Numbered from the stretch's first letter, positions 48,403 to 60,894 are shown. The stretch: 64,000 bases of DNA from Epiperipatus broadwayi (GCA_028023455.1 JAQFVV010012497.1:2234001-2298000); one strand, 5' to 3'. A program made the numbers and translations. The notes: generated from the sequence alone by a model not told the origin.

Positions 48403-48800
48403 TTATAATGTAGTTCTAACAAACTTGTACTGTTCAAGTAAATATGAAACAGTAAAATAAAACTAATAAGAAAGTCTTAAATGCACTGAGCCAGATTTTG
48501 GCAGATTGCTGTCAGAATTATAGTGCTGAGTAGAACTGTGCTGTTATAAAAATATGCATATATAGTGTCACAGTATGTACTTGATTTGGTCTTTGCCACT
48601 ATATAAGCATAATTTTAACAGTACGGTTCTATCCAGCACTATGATTCTAACAGCTATCTGCCAAAAACCTCGGTGTATTTAAGACTTTTTTATTAGTTTT
48701 ATTTTACCATTTCATATTAATTTGAACAGTACAAGTTTGGTAGAATTACATAATTGCATACAAAATGTATATACTATTGAGAATTATAATGTAGTTCTAA
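48403..48800. mobile_element. Foldback element C with flanking 17-bp direct repeat
   Basis: Arms of about 130 bp (48420-48550 and 48610-48739) are near-perfect reverse complements: caaacttgtactgttcaa at the outer ends, aaataaaactaataagaaag and ccagattttggcagat further in. The loop is about 60 bp. The 17-mer ttataatgtagttctaa is at 48403-48419, directly touching the left arm, and at 48784-48800, 44 bp beyond the right arm. It is non-coding and a transcript would form a long double-stranded stem. Confidence 0.75.
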
Positions 48801-49814
48801 ATTAGAGATGCTAAAACAAATTAATAAAAAAAAATGACAAACTATGGTAAACTATCACCAATGATGATTAAGTATTATCATTTTATACTCTAGTCAGTGA
48901 GAGCATGTTTTTGGGAATAAAAATTAACTTACATAGTAATGTTAGAATTTCAAGACCAAAATTTTATGTGGGACTCTAAGAATACAATCTTTAGACAGAA
49001 GTCTTCATACATTATCTTTGTATAATATAGCAAACAATACATTAAAATCTTTTTCACACTAATAATTGTTAAGAGAATTCCAGCCTAAAAGCTATGACTC
49101 TGAAATGTTAGAATGCTATGTAACATATTCATTAGTCAACATCTTTTCATTAGTATCGCTATTTATAATTCTTTTCTCCTCAAAAAATTTCTATTAGACC
49201 AAAATTTATTTCATGCAATATTTAATTTTTTCAAGGGAAAAGCTTTTTGCAAAGACCTTATTTTTTAATAAGTATTTAGAATAATTCAAATATATATAGT
49301 ATATATTTTACAAATATTTAATCACATTTATTTTAAAAGCTTATACTGCTAATTTAAATATACAGAATTCTAAATTTGTGATAAATAGCATATCATATAA
49401 AAACATACAAATCCTTATTTATCTAATATCATTTCTCAAAATAGGTACTTGTTTTAAATAATAATTTTATATAGGCTAAACGAGGTTACATTGTCTCAAA
49501 ACATAAATAGATCACCATGCATTACAATTGCGTATTAGATAAATCTTGTATTAGTTCATATGGTTTGAAGCTGATTAATGTAGAGATAGTCCTTGTGATA
49601 TAAAGATCATAGGTGTATGGAATAGCTTCCATGTCTCCTCATAAATGAATTTTGATGATAGTAGTTTATATCTTTGTTTTATCTTTTGCATTGATTGTAT
49701 AAAGCACAATCTTTCATCAGGGGAAGGCTGCGAATACATTTTCTTGCACCTCGCATACCATATTGAATATGTGATGAAAATTGACATTCTAATGAGTGGA
49801 AATTGTTTTTTTAA
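48801..49814. other. AT-rich DNA without a recognised gene
   Basis: No recognisable frame; small open stretches near 49575-49827 occur on both strands and carry no motif. Confidence 0.5.
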
Positions 49815-51352
49815 TGAGGTCTTGTAATGATATAATGAGGTAGTAGTCTACCTTTATGTTTCGATAAATAATAGATCTTATTGTTCCAAGTCCATTGCAT
49901 GAATTGATGATATGATAGTATGTCTCATCTTCTCTTCTGCAATTTGGGCATACTGGGTCGACTTTAATGATATGTCATTTAAAGTACATGAACCACAATG
50001 TAGGCATGGCATCCAGGTTTATTTTAATGACAAAGTCCAAATATTTGGGTTCTAGAGCCCAATATTTGAACAATATTGTTATTTTATAATTGGTTATGCC
50101 TAATTTTGTATTTTGTAAATTTTGATCCGGACTCATTAATTTCTGAGCACTCCAAATATTTATTTTGTTGCCAATGACATCTGGCGTAATGTTGACATAC
50201 TGATGGATGTTTTGTGCTATTTTATATAGCCAGCTACTTTTCTTTGGGGGTGGTGTGTCTGTCGGTTGTATTAATTTAATTATGTGATTATACCCATATT
50301 TAATTCCTAGGTTGTAAAGGAGGGTATGAGTTTTTTGTAGAAGTAAGGCTGGAATAGCATGCAGAGACATGCAGTTAAATCTGCGATGCTGTTGCATTCT
50401 GCTTATACTTATGGCTATTGTTTTATTTCTCCAGCATAACCTGGCACAGAACCTATTTATTTTTTTAATAAATGAATTTGGGGTAGACATTATAGGTAGG
50501 TAGTAGGAAATTCTGGACATAATCTTCATGTTCAGCAGGGCTACCTTTCCCTGTAGGGATAGGTAGACTCCTTCCAGAGTTTTAGTTATTTTCTCTGTAG
50601 AGTGTATAATGGTGTCCTGGAGTTCCTTTGTCATTGCTGTTTGTGACTTATATATGGGAAAGCCCAGAAATTTCTGGGGCTCAATATGATAGCTTGATGA
50701 TATTCTTTTCTCAGTCAGAATACATCAGGTCCATGATTTCCTGGTGTTAATTTTTAGTCCAGAAGCTTAGAGAATGAGTTAATAATTTGGTATAACTGGA
50801 ACAGGTATTTCTTGGATGGAAGGGTAACTAGAACGTCATCCATATATGCTATGGTTCTAATATACCTATTTAGACCAGGAACACAGACACCAGGTAGTTG
50901 ATCCTCAATATTTTTGATGAGAGGATTGATATAAATTGTATGGGAGATCGTCGATATAGGGCTGAATCTTTTGGTGGTGGGCCCATTCATTGAGATATGA
51001 ATCTCTCTATTGAAGAGAAAATTCTCTAGAATTTGTACTATCTCAGATGGTATATCAATATCTGCGAGTATTCCTAGCAATACTTGAGTGTTGACAGAGT
51101 CAAGTGCATCTGATATATCTAGTTGTACAGCTATGGGTCTAGATTGCCTACGAGACCTAATATGGTCGAGTAGTATCTTAGCCTCACCCATAACTGTCAG
51201 AGCAGATGATCCTTTTTTTGCATATTGCAATGATGCTAAGTGGTTGAGAATTATTGTTTGAATTTTGTCTTTTGTGACCCCCTCCATTATCTTGATAAGG
51301 AGAGTGGAAAAAAAAGATGGGATGAATGTTGGCAACTTAGCATTAGATTTAA
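49815..51352 (-). pseudogene. LINE reverse transcriptase, 5'-truncated, nearly open
   Basis: Reading the minus strand from about 51352, almost one frame runs to 49815. First come RT palm motifs: 'RPIAVQLDISDALDSV' (usually DAFDSV), 'NREIHISMNGPTTKRF', 'IYINPLIKNIEDQ' and 'TIAYMDDVLVTLPS' with a Y-M-DD catalytic box. A TGA after 'RKSWT' (about 50725) separates this from 'FLGFPIYKSQTAMTKEL' and the thumb-like 'LSLQGKVALLN'. After a second TGA (about 49978) the tail has 'VCPNCRREDETYYHIINSC', a C-x2-C...H-x4-C finger common at LINE C-termini. The PQG-x-PLSP motif is damaged (reads FSPISTIS). The family differs from RTE-B; I cannot assign the clade. Confidence 0.75.
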
Positions 51353-53145
51353 GTTAGATTCATGCACTGATATCTTTAAAAAATAACTGCTAAAAAGAAC
51401 AAAACAAAACAACAATAACAAAAAAAAAAAAAACTGTAGTAACACAGAAATAAAATAATCATTGTTTATAGTATACACATTAATTCACCTACTGAAAGTA
51501 TAGTGAAGCTGTAATACAAATTGTATCAGTATATACTATTTCAATTACATACACACTACCCAATATATATATATTCATATAAATAAATAAAAAATGTAAA
51601 TAAGCAAAAAACAAAAACATTTCAATTCATAAAGTTTATGTACAGTAGCAGATACTTTTCTGTCTCGGTATTGAATACGATTTCTTCGGATTATTTTGAA
51701 AGCACAATTTTATTTTTTGCTTTTTACTCTTGCTGAATTTTGATGAGGTACAGCATTTCAAGTGGTAAAATGTTTTCTAAAAGTACAGCTAAAAATTTCA
51801 GAAAATTTTAAAAAATTGATAAAATATATTTTTCTTGAGCAATAAAAATGTTATCAATTTAAAATGCCATGAAAAAAAAACTTTAAAAAATCTCATATTG
51901 CATCAGAAAGTTTAAAGAGATTAACCAAGAATCTGAAATGGATAACAACAAATAGGGATATGTAAGTTCCAAAGTTGGCATGGGCTTAAAAACATCAAAA
52001 TAATTAGAAACATTAATAGTCTTCTAATAATATGACTGTTATTATATTTTTATAGGAGGAAGGACAAGGATAACTGTGATGAGTCTGATACTTTGCTTTC
52101 ATTTTATTTTATTTTTAAAAAATAAATATATGAAACAGAATTTTTTTTCTATTTCTTGAGTAAATGTGAATGAGTGAACACGACATGCACAGTAAATGTA
52201 AGTTTAAATGTGCCCCTTTAATTTATTAATAACTATATTATTATTATTTTCATTAATACTATAATCTTAATTTATATATGCATACTATAATCATCAGAAA
52301 GGATCAGTGTTATATATATATATATATATATATGAGGATGTTCAGTAAGCAAAATGTATTCTATTTTATTCAAAGCTTATCAACAACATATAAGCTATTA
52401 TATTCAATGTACAATATATGCATAGAAGCTTGGAATAAAATTTTAGTAGCTATCATAGTTTCACTGTAATCTCAATCAATTATACTGCAATGTTGGAACT
52501 TCACATTGCTACAATGAGCTACATAATCCACAAGGGAGCTTACATTGCATATGGCTATTTTTTATACCACACATTTACAGATTGTTGAAAATATAACTCT
52601 GAATATATATTAAACATTTACAATTTAGACTTTCTAATCATTTAATAATCTTGAAAATAACACTAAAAAATAGAGATGGGCTGATCACTACTAATGCATT
52701 TCTTGGATAATCTCCAATTATTTGACCTAGAGGTACAAAATATCTAAACTATCCACTAGAAATAATATGCTAAGATTTTTATTTGAATATATATTTGCTT
52801 TTAATGCTTAGAATGTATTCACAATCAAATATGCACATGTATACATGTTAATAAATCTTTTAATGAGACATAATAAATTTCTCATAATAGATAGAAACAA
52901 TTTCTATACATATTGCTGCACCCAATGGAATAATTAAAATTCATACTTTGATGATTGGTTATATATTTCTTTCCAGTGTAATAATTAATTATTATATGTA
53001 TATTGCATGAAGTGTGCTGTATAATATTCCAGTAATGAAAAGTGAAATTGTCTCCATTCATTGTGAGATTTTTATTCTCTTGCATTAAAGTTTCATTGTT
53101 ATTTTCAAATATTATCAATACACTAAAGGCTGAAGGTTTCACCAT
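51353..53145. other. AT-rich DNA without a recognised gene
   Basis: A (TA)11 run at 52311-52332 and poly-A tracts. No recognisable frame. Confidence 0.5.
52311..52332. repeat. (TA)n microsatellite
   Basis: Eleven uninterrupted TA units. Confidence 0.9.
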
Positions 53146-53149
53146 ATTT

Positions 53150-53798
53150 AATTCAGATTCTCCAACCCAGTCTCTTTTCTTCACATCATACCAACAAATA
53201 AAACAAACAATAAATTGGGATCCAATTTAAAAACTTCAACTATCCATCTATTATCATCCCTTGAAGCAATAGCTCTATTTCAATCTCTAAATTCTTTTAA
53301 TAATGTCAATGATATCTGTTTGTTCTATCACCCAATTATTTTGCTTTGAATTTTTTTTTTGTTACTCCCAATACAAAATTTTTGCACATTGCAAAATAGT
53401 CTGAAGTCTTTATATTGCTTTTCTATTAAATGTCTAAATCTAAATACATAAATAAAGAACCAATAAAACATATATAAAAACATAAGACATTCTTTTAAAA
53501 TTTTAATTTCTATCAAAGTACTACATTCAAATGTAATTCTATGATTAATTTCATCCATTATGTTTCACTTTGTATTAATAATCTGACCAAAGTATTTGGA
53601 GTTGTTAATTTTTTCAATTCATGATTATGTATTTTTTTAAAAAAATCCTGGGAACATTTTAGTATTTATTTTTAGCAACTTAAATAATGTCCATGTATTT
53701 TTATTCCATTAGTTTCCCATAATAATCCAAAAAATATTTCTTGTAAATCTGCTGGAAAAAAAACCTGGAGATATCTTATCATACACCCTTATCGATAA
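53150..53798 (-). pseudogene. RTE-B LINE copy 5, 3' part
   Basis: The minus strand matches the 3' half of RTE-B: 'MDEINHRI' at about 53558, the counterpart of LQTTQRSM near 53420, ATTGCT-GATGATAATAGATGGA near 53280, and the region before the element's end near 53160-53230. Upstream on the same strand (53600-53790) it keeps the counterpart of the [10 protein letters not shown] block. Internal deletions and frameshifts are frequent. It continues at 54634 beyond the inserted MITE. Confidence 0.75.
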
Positions 53799-53806
53799 TA
53801 ATCTTC
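53799..53806 (+). repeat. Left 8-bp target-site duplication of MITE in RTE-B
   Basis: taatcttc, repeated exactly at 54626-54633. Confidence 0.7.
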
Positions 53807-54625
53807 GATGTTTGTGAGTTTTCAATACCAAGATGGCACTCCATATTTTTGATAAATGTACAGTTTTGAGAGTCTATAATCTACACCCAGACATATTAGT
53901 TGTTAAATTAAAACAAAATTAATAAACTGATTGTTGAATTTAAAAAAAGGAATAAATTTCATTAAAAAGCTTTATTTCATTTTTTATATACATACTTATA
54001 TTATAATGTGAGAAACAATAAGCTCTTAATATTGTTGTACTTAGGTTCAATTCAGCATGTTTTTTTTCACAGCAGTTCTTTTGGCAAAATGTCATAATGA
54101 TAAAAATTTGGGATCATCCTGTCACAGATCATGATACAATAAATTATTTTCAAAGGTACAGGATCCTACCCTCCCAAAAAGTATGCTTTAATGGTCATGA
54201 TATGACTGCATGCTGCCAACATGAATAAAGTGTAAATATTGTACTTTTTTTTCCATATGTCAAAGTATTGGACAGGAAGCAAACCCTCGACAACTGTCTG
54301 CAAGCAACTGCTTGCTTGCAAGGCAACTGCGCTGATCTCTCGGCTACCAACGCTTGACCGCAAATATTGTATTTATATACAGATTTTTCATTTTTATGTT
54401 AATAAGTTAATACAAAAAGAAAATAAATTGTAAATATTGTAATTAATTTTTCCACAGTTATTTCTTTTTTAAAAAAAACAGTAATAAAATATAATTATTA
54501 AATACAGTATGACGTTTTCTAGCAGGCATTTTATTTGTAAACATTTTTTGGGGGGACCTAAAACTGTAAATTTATCAAAAATATGGATTGGCATCTTGGT
54601 TTACTTGAAAACTCACAAGTACCTC
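53807..54625. mobile_element. 819-bp hAT-like MITE inside an RTE-B copy
   Basis: The ends are inverted repeats of about 70 bp: gatgtttgtgagttttcaat...ccatatttttgataaatgta at the left and the reverse complement of the right end, gaggtacttgtgagttttca...ccatatttttgataaattta. Exact 8-bp duplications (taatcttc) flank it and the LINE sequence is continuous across the gap. The word aaatattgta occurs three times inside (about 54234, 54363, 54432). The 54270-54360 patch is G+C-richer (gcaagcaactgcttgcttgc), perhaps a further nested piece. No transposase coding. Confidence 0.75.
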
Positions 54626-54633
54626 TAATCTTC
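54626..54633 (+). repeat. Right 8-bp target-site duplication of MITE in RTE-B
   Basis: taatcttc, identical to 53799-53806. Confidence 0.7.
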
Positions 54634-55440
54634 TTAATGTCACTATATATTCTAATTACAGCATTTGATAAAAATTCTTTAAAACATGACAATATCCTCA
54701 TTCTATATCTTGATGATCTAAAACTTTAATCACTGTGGAAATGATTATAATCTACAAATCCAAAGCATAATGGCAAATCATATCCATTAGTCCTTTTCTA
54801 TAATTTCTATCAATATTTGAATATGATCCATTGTGTTAAGACCATTTTTTAATTCAGACTTGTTTATTTATTTGAATACAAAAGTTAGCTGTAGACAAGT
54901 TGTAATTATTTTAGTAAAAAAATTGAATAGAACTAATAGAAGACAGATATGTCTAAAAATTTCTAATATCTTTCTTAAATATTAATACTGCCTTCTTCCA
55001 ATCAACAGGTATGTCTTTATTATTTAAATATTTGGCATATAGTTTTGCCAATAATTTTTTTTTCCTTTATCTGCTTTTTTTTTAAAGATATCAAATAATA
55101 ATTCCATTATTTTCTGGAGCTTTTCCTTTCTTTATAGATTTAATTATGTCTTACTTTTTACTTAAAATGCTTGGCAGCTCAGAAGATATAATTTTTTTTT
55201 GATTACATTGATTTCTCATTCTTTATTATTATATAAATCTTTGTAGAATTCTTCCATATATTTATTTCATGAAGTCATATCTCGTGTTAGTAATGCTTCC
55301 ATCTTTTCTTCTTATTGCTGAAATAACTTTTGTTCTTAAATCATATTGTTTTATACTTTTGAAACTTTTATTCTCTTCTAAAGCTTTCCTATGCAATTCT
55401 TGTATCATCATTAAAGCTTGATTATACCATTTTAGAAGGT
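54634..55440 (-). pseudogene. RTE-B LINE copy 5, 5' part
   Basis: Minus strand from about 55440: 'RKALEENKSFKSIKQ' and 'KVISAIRRKDGSITN' match residues about 425-465 of the intact protein. Next comes 'SIKKGKAPENNGIII' (GKAPGNDGI block) near 55130, the VPxDWKKAVLI block near 54990 and the FKNFYQ-NAVI block near 54680. The 5' end is truncated next to a TA repeat at 55450-55464. Confidence 0.8.
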
Positions 55441-58400
55441 TCGCTATAGTATATATATATATATGTATTCTATTGCAAATATATTCAAACATTAAAATCA
55501 AATAGAAATCAGGGTATCTAAGTAAAGTCAAAATATTGTTTCAAATGGGGAAAATTTGAATGTTTTGACCTTTAGCTAAATTGGTGATTACAGGCTATCA
55601 TATAAATGTATAGTAAAGAGAGAGGTTAGAAGCTAATATATTTTTCATTGTTTGATAGGTTATGGTATTACAAATTTCAAATCAAGAACAATGAATTAAT
55701 TTAATTGGCATGTGTATATGTATAGAGAGACATTTAGGAACATATGCATATCCAACATGCAGAGATATATTTAAAAGTGGTACAGTATTTTTGCATATAT
55801 AAGATTAGTGTTTTGTAAAAATATATAAATTATTAAATAACTGATTAAGCAAGATATTCGGTGCTCTATTAGCTTTATATTAATCCAGGGTTAGCAGAAT
55901 GTACTAAACAAGGCAGGTGATGACAAAAGCTGATAACATTTAGAAGTGTAGGTATTTAAAGCTTAAAACTGCTTTTAAAATTTTATTTGCAGACTTCATT
56001 ACCTTATCATTATTCTAATTGAATAGAAATAATTCGACCAGAATATAACATTTTATCATTTTACAATTTATTGTAAAATGTTTTTTTTTTTTTTAAAAAA
56101 AAAAGTATTGCTAGTATTGCTAAGTTATTTTTTTTAGTTTTTGAATATTATGTTTTATTTTGAAAACTAAACAAAGCTTAATATTCTAATGGTATAATGT
56201 ACAAAACATCAGTTATCAAGTAGCATTCAGTGATTCCAATTTAAAAATCCATCAGTTGTCTGCAGTAATTATAGTCAGATAATATGTCAACTAATTATAC
56301 AGTTCCAACGAAAGTGTACTTAGGGAATTCCTAATCAGAGAGAGCCTTAAAAATAAAGTTTTATTTTTAACATTCTGTAAGCCCATACACGACTTAATTG
56401 TAATCATTTCAATATAAAAATGTATACTTTTTGCTAAAAATGCTCCTCACTGCCAATAAGATTTATTTCTTATCATTCTATTTCAATTTTCCTAAGTTCT
56501 CTCAATCGATTTTCAGTGCCATGATCTCCAATTAACTTTCTATTTTCAATTCAAATTTCAATATAATAACCATGTAAATATTGGGAATGTAAACATATAT
56601 GTATTATTAAAATCGAAAACATTTTTATAGTTTTTGAAATGAAACACAATTTTGGTCAATCTGTTAAAAGCTATAAAGATGAATTATGCATCTCAATCAT
56701 ATACGCATATATGTTGTATATATGAGTAACTTAGTAGAAAATAATGTTAAAAAATGGGACTTTTTTTTATTTATTTTTGATAAATTACATTGAAAACTGC
56801 ACTAATATTTATATAGAAAATAAATAGCATGTCTTAGTACAGTGTTAAAGTGGAAGACTTTAAAACTCAAAGCCCTTAAGTTAAGAAATCTATTTTGACA
56901 TTCCTGCAATCAAATTGGATATGAGCACTCAAACCATTTGATTTTTTTTAAAAATTAAATACTTCTCAATGAAAGCGATTAATACTGCATCTTTTTGAGA
57001 TCAACCACAAATTATCTCCACACTGTATATACATTTCATTTTTTATTTTTTTATTCCTGGAGTTTTGTTGGTAGTAGTAGTTTGCAAATAAAAGAAATAA
57101 TCATTTATTTTTATCTTATATGATTACATCATATATATACTGTAATAGGATGGGGAGATGATTGTACCTGGGATAATGGCAAATCACCATCTACCCCAAA
57201 ATATTTCAAATAATGAAATTTACAAAAAAGTATAAAGTAATAAGCAATATCAAAAAATATATTTAATGTTAAATATTAAGAGAGCATGACATCAATAGAT
57301 AGATATCTCTCTGAAACCAGCCAGCTAACTCCTTAGGACAACTAAAAGTATAATTAACTATACATCCACCAGCATTATCAATAAGTATAAGTAATACTCA
57401 AGTAATAAGAAACCATTCATTATCATGAATGATCAATAATAAAATAAATCAACAGTCAATTTTGTGACTAGATTTGAAATGGGTCTACTGTATACCAGGC
57501 TAACTATTGAACCTTTGCCAGCTTGAGGCAAATATTTAAACAGAACTTGAATGCACAAACTAAGTGCTCATCCATAAGAATATACAACCATAAAAACTAT
57601 ACCTCTGGGATATAAAAACATGCTGATCATTATCAATGCTCTGGCCACTTAGTACCATTAATGAACTGGCCAACTAGAAACTTAATTTCTAATAGACTAA
57701 ACTAAATAAAATGTAGTGCAGGGACATTAAAGAATATAATCTTAGCACCAACCAGGATATATCAATCATCATCATAATCATCATTATCTGGATGTCCTAA
57801 GCACTAATATATATATATCTCCATTTATATGTCAGACCGTTATGCATTAATCTAGCTAAGAAGCTCACAAGCTCCTCAAGTATTGTTGGGGTGACCAAGA
57901 AATGATGCAATACAATTTTTAACAATTGAATACAAATTTATTAACAATAAAAAATGATATTAACACTCCATAATTTTCTCATGAGTACTTTCATCCTTTT
58001 AGCAATTCGCCCCTTGATGAATTTTTCCATAAGTATTATATATCAAAATGCGTATTTTTCTGTATATTTTATTATATAAAATTTTCGTTCAAATACATTA
58101 CAATAGGTAGTGGGAAATTTTAAAAAAAGACCAGCTTACAATCGACATAAGCCCAACGCCCTGACATGTTCATCCATTGCTTGAAGGTAAGGCTGTAAAA
58201 TGTTTGGCATTTTATGACATTGTTTAAAGAAAATAGTTCCAATGACCAAAAACGTGTTTATTTGCAAATTTATTATGGTTTTAGATATTGCTTTTTACAG
58301 TAATTTACACTATATTTTGACTGGAAATACTTTATTTTCAAAATTATAATGTTATATTAGCAGTTAAAGTTAATGTGGCCTGAAGTAATTTACAAGCTTA

Positions 58401-59345
58401 GCTTCTACATAAGCAATCTACTTATACTTACAAGTATGAAAATATCACAATTTTGCAATAAATATTCAAAAATTTTAAACTTTTAAAGCATAATTTGTTA
58501 GATATAAGAGAAATAAATAAATATTCATTTACATTTTTAAAAATAATCACAAATAACAAAGATTTTGTTGATTTTGAAAAATTGAAAATAATCTTTCTGA
58601 AATGATGATGTGTAATCTTTTGTTTTGATTACGATCTCTTTTTTTAAAATATTTATAGAAACAAAATGTGAACATTTAAAATTTATTTCAGTAGTAAACA
58701 AAAATATCTATCAAATGAAGTCAAATTTATTATTTTCTGATAAGTAATAATCATTTAATCATGTATTTTATGTTGATGTGTGAGACAAAGAAAAACATCT
58801 GAAAATGCTGAAATTTTAAAGGGTTAAGATCTTTAGAATATGGCTATAAAACAATATGCCTTCTGATTTTAATTAACATACTACAAAAATATTACAATGT
58901 GGTTTACATGATTAGTATACAAAATGGTGGTATATATATAACACATATATATGAGTACAGTCACATGTTTTACTATTACATGAATATATTTCAATTGACA
59001 TTCAATAATAACAAAAAAAATTATTACATTTTGTGTCTATTTGAAACTAATTGATATATGCAGACATGTGCAGTATAATTCCTAAACATATTTGACTCAT
59101 TATATAAAATACAATAAATGATTAAAATTTTGTGTGTGCGCATGTATATATGCACATTGACGTTTATCAACTTTAATTTGTTACAATAATAATATATTTT
59201 TCATAGTTAATTCCTAGGTTAAAATACATTAAATTCACACATACACATATACATCAATAAATGGTAGTTGTCAGTTACACGTACTGTGGCTACTATCTGA
59301 CACTGCAGTACTATCAAGAATCACCAAAAAGCCTGCAAGTGATAA
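55441..59345. other. 3.9 kb of AT-rich DNA without a recognised gene
   Basis: Long A/T tracts and TA arrays. A perfect small palindrome, cattttacaatttattgtaaaatg-like, lies at about 56060-56083. No frame over 60 codons. Confidence 0.5.
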
Positions 59346-59351
59346 ATTTCT

Positions 59352-59625
59352 ATCATTGCTGAAATTGATGAAAAATTAAAATGCAAAATCACTGAAATCA
59401 ATATAAAATTAAAATGCCTGAGGCAAGAAATAGAAAAATTAAAAGTGCAAAAATCACTGAAATCGATGTGAAATTAAAACGGCTTAGGCAAGACATAGGA
59501 AAATTAAACACACCTAAGGCAAACAAGTTGAAGAAATCCTATCCCCCCCCCACAAATTTCTACCCCAAAATCTTTGAAATCAATGTAAAATTAAAATGCC
59601 TAAGGCAAACAAATCGAAAAATTAA
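59352..59625 (+). repeat. Diverged repeat unit of about 60 bp, four copies
   Basis: The unit aaaatcactgaaatcaatgt followed by aaaattaaaatgcctaaggc and a gaaaaattaaa end recurs at 59352 (partial), 59385, 59449 and 59566. The first three lie head to tail, while about 60 bp with a C9 run separates the last. Confidence 0.75.
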
Positions 59626-59710
59626 AAATCGAACAAATCCTTTTAAAACACAAATCAAAAAGAAATTGAATGCTATAAAATTCGAATTACAAAAACAGAA
59701 TATGGTCTAA
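59414..59710 (+). CDS. 98-codon frame with internal repeats, function unknown
   Basis: The frame is created by the 60-bp repeat: 'EIDVKLKRLRQDIGKLN' (about residues 16-32) and 'EINVKLKCLRQTNRKIK' (about 54-70) are copies of one motif. The protein is very basic, rich in K, R, I, N and L with a heptad-like pattern, so a short coiled coil is conceivable. No domain recognised, no promoter or splice signs seen. Chance reading of a repeat is the likelier explanation. Confidence 0.2.
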   Translation: MPEARNRKIKSAKITEIDVKLKRLRQDIGKLNTPKANKLKKSYPPPTNFYPKIFEINVKLKCLRQTNRKIKNRTNPFKTQIKKKLNAIKFELQKQNMV

Positions 59711-59963
59711 TATATAACCGCCCCTCCCCCACACACAAAGAATTTGATCAAGAATAAGTAAAATGCAAATTACAAAAACCAAAAAAATCATGAATGCTAT
59801 TTTTTATCAAATAAAAGAAGAAAAAAAACTAGAATAAAAGCCTATGAAATTAAACAAAAACATACTAAATCTCAAAAAAAAATTAATGAAGCCAAATTAA
59901 TGGTGGTAAAGCAGTAAATTTTTTTAAAAAATTCCTGACTTACTACACTATAACAATGAGGAG

Positions 59964-60249
59964 TATAATAATTCACAAACCATAATAACAGATTAATGGT
60001 TAAGTAATTAAATATAGATAACAATGAGCTCATAACTATTTAAAAAATAAAAGTAGCTATAAGATACAAATGCAGAAATTGGTGTTTAACAAAGACATAT
60101 ACCTCCCTCCCCATCATTCCTGGACATTATCTAACTGATATAATAATTCACAAACCTTTAAAAAAAAATTCCTCTGACCGAGTACTTTTCAAAAATATAC
60201 TATTTAAAAAATAAAAGTAGTTATAAAATACAAAAACAGAAATTGGTGT
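59964..60249 (+). repeat. Pair of direct repeats, about 165-175 bp apart
   Basis: tataataattcacaaacc is at 59964-59981 and 60139-60156. The about 50-bp block starting actatttaaaaaataaaagt is at 60036 and again at 60199. The intervening sequence is only partly alike, so this is a diverged tandem duplication. Confidence 0.7.
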
Positions 60250-60890
60250 CTAACTAACAGCACAAAGAATTAAAACAAAAAATGGTGGATGGTGGGAATA
60301 CTATAATACTGAATTAATTATTCTCTGCTTTGAAATTATGGCATATCATAACATATGAATTTAGAAATGAAATAAAATAATTAGAATAGAAAATAGAATT
60401 TTAAGTAAGTGAAAATTTATAATTTAATGAACGTTCATTATGGCTAGCTCCATTTAAATATTGTAAGTTTTTAAAATAGATTTGTACTAAGAAATATTAC
60501 CAATTTTTTTCCAGGCTGAGTTGTCTGGCATTGGATGTGTTGATTGTCCGCAATGTTCTTAGTTCAAGTGGTCATTGAATTCTCCATCCTGGAAAAATCA
60601 AATTTGGGCATTTCTAGATCTCTCCATTAATGACAAAATATGGGGTTTATATATTAAATTTCATCTCTCTATTGTATTTGCTTAAAAGCAAGGTTTGCAG
60701 CATAAAAATCCATTATTAGCTTTCTATTGATCACATTTTCTTTCACTTAAAGTTTATTTTTAAAATTAAAAATTAGCATTTAACCTACACAATTTTAAAA
60801 TTTAGAAACTGATAAATAGTTGCGTAAACATTTTGTTTTTGTACTTGCATTGAACAAGCTACTATAAATAATTTTGCAGAACTCGGTTCA
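60250..60890. other. AT-rich DNA without a recognised gene
   Basis: Upstream parts of the hAT relic at 60895 may extend here but I could not identify them. Confidence 0.4.
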
Positions 60891-60894
60891 TGTG

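Noticed and set aside
52882-53184. 100-codon minus-strand open frame
   Set aside because: Partly overlaps the decayed 3' end of RTE-B copy 5 and otherwise has random composition; the plus strand is open as well.
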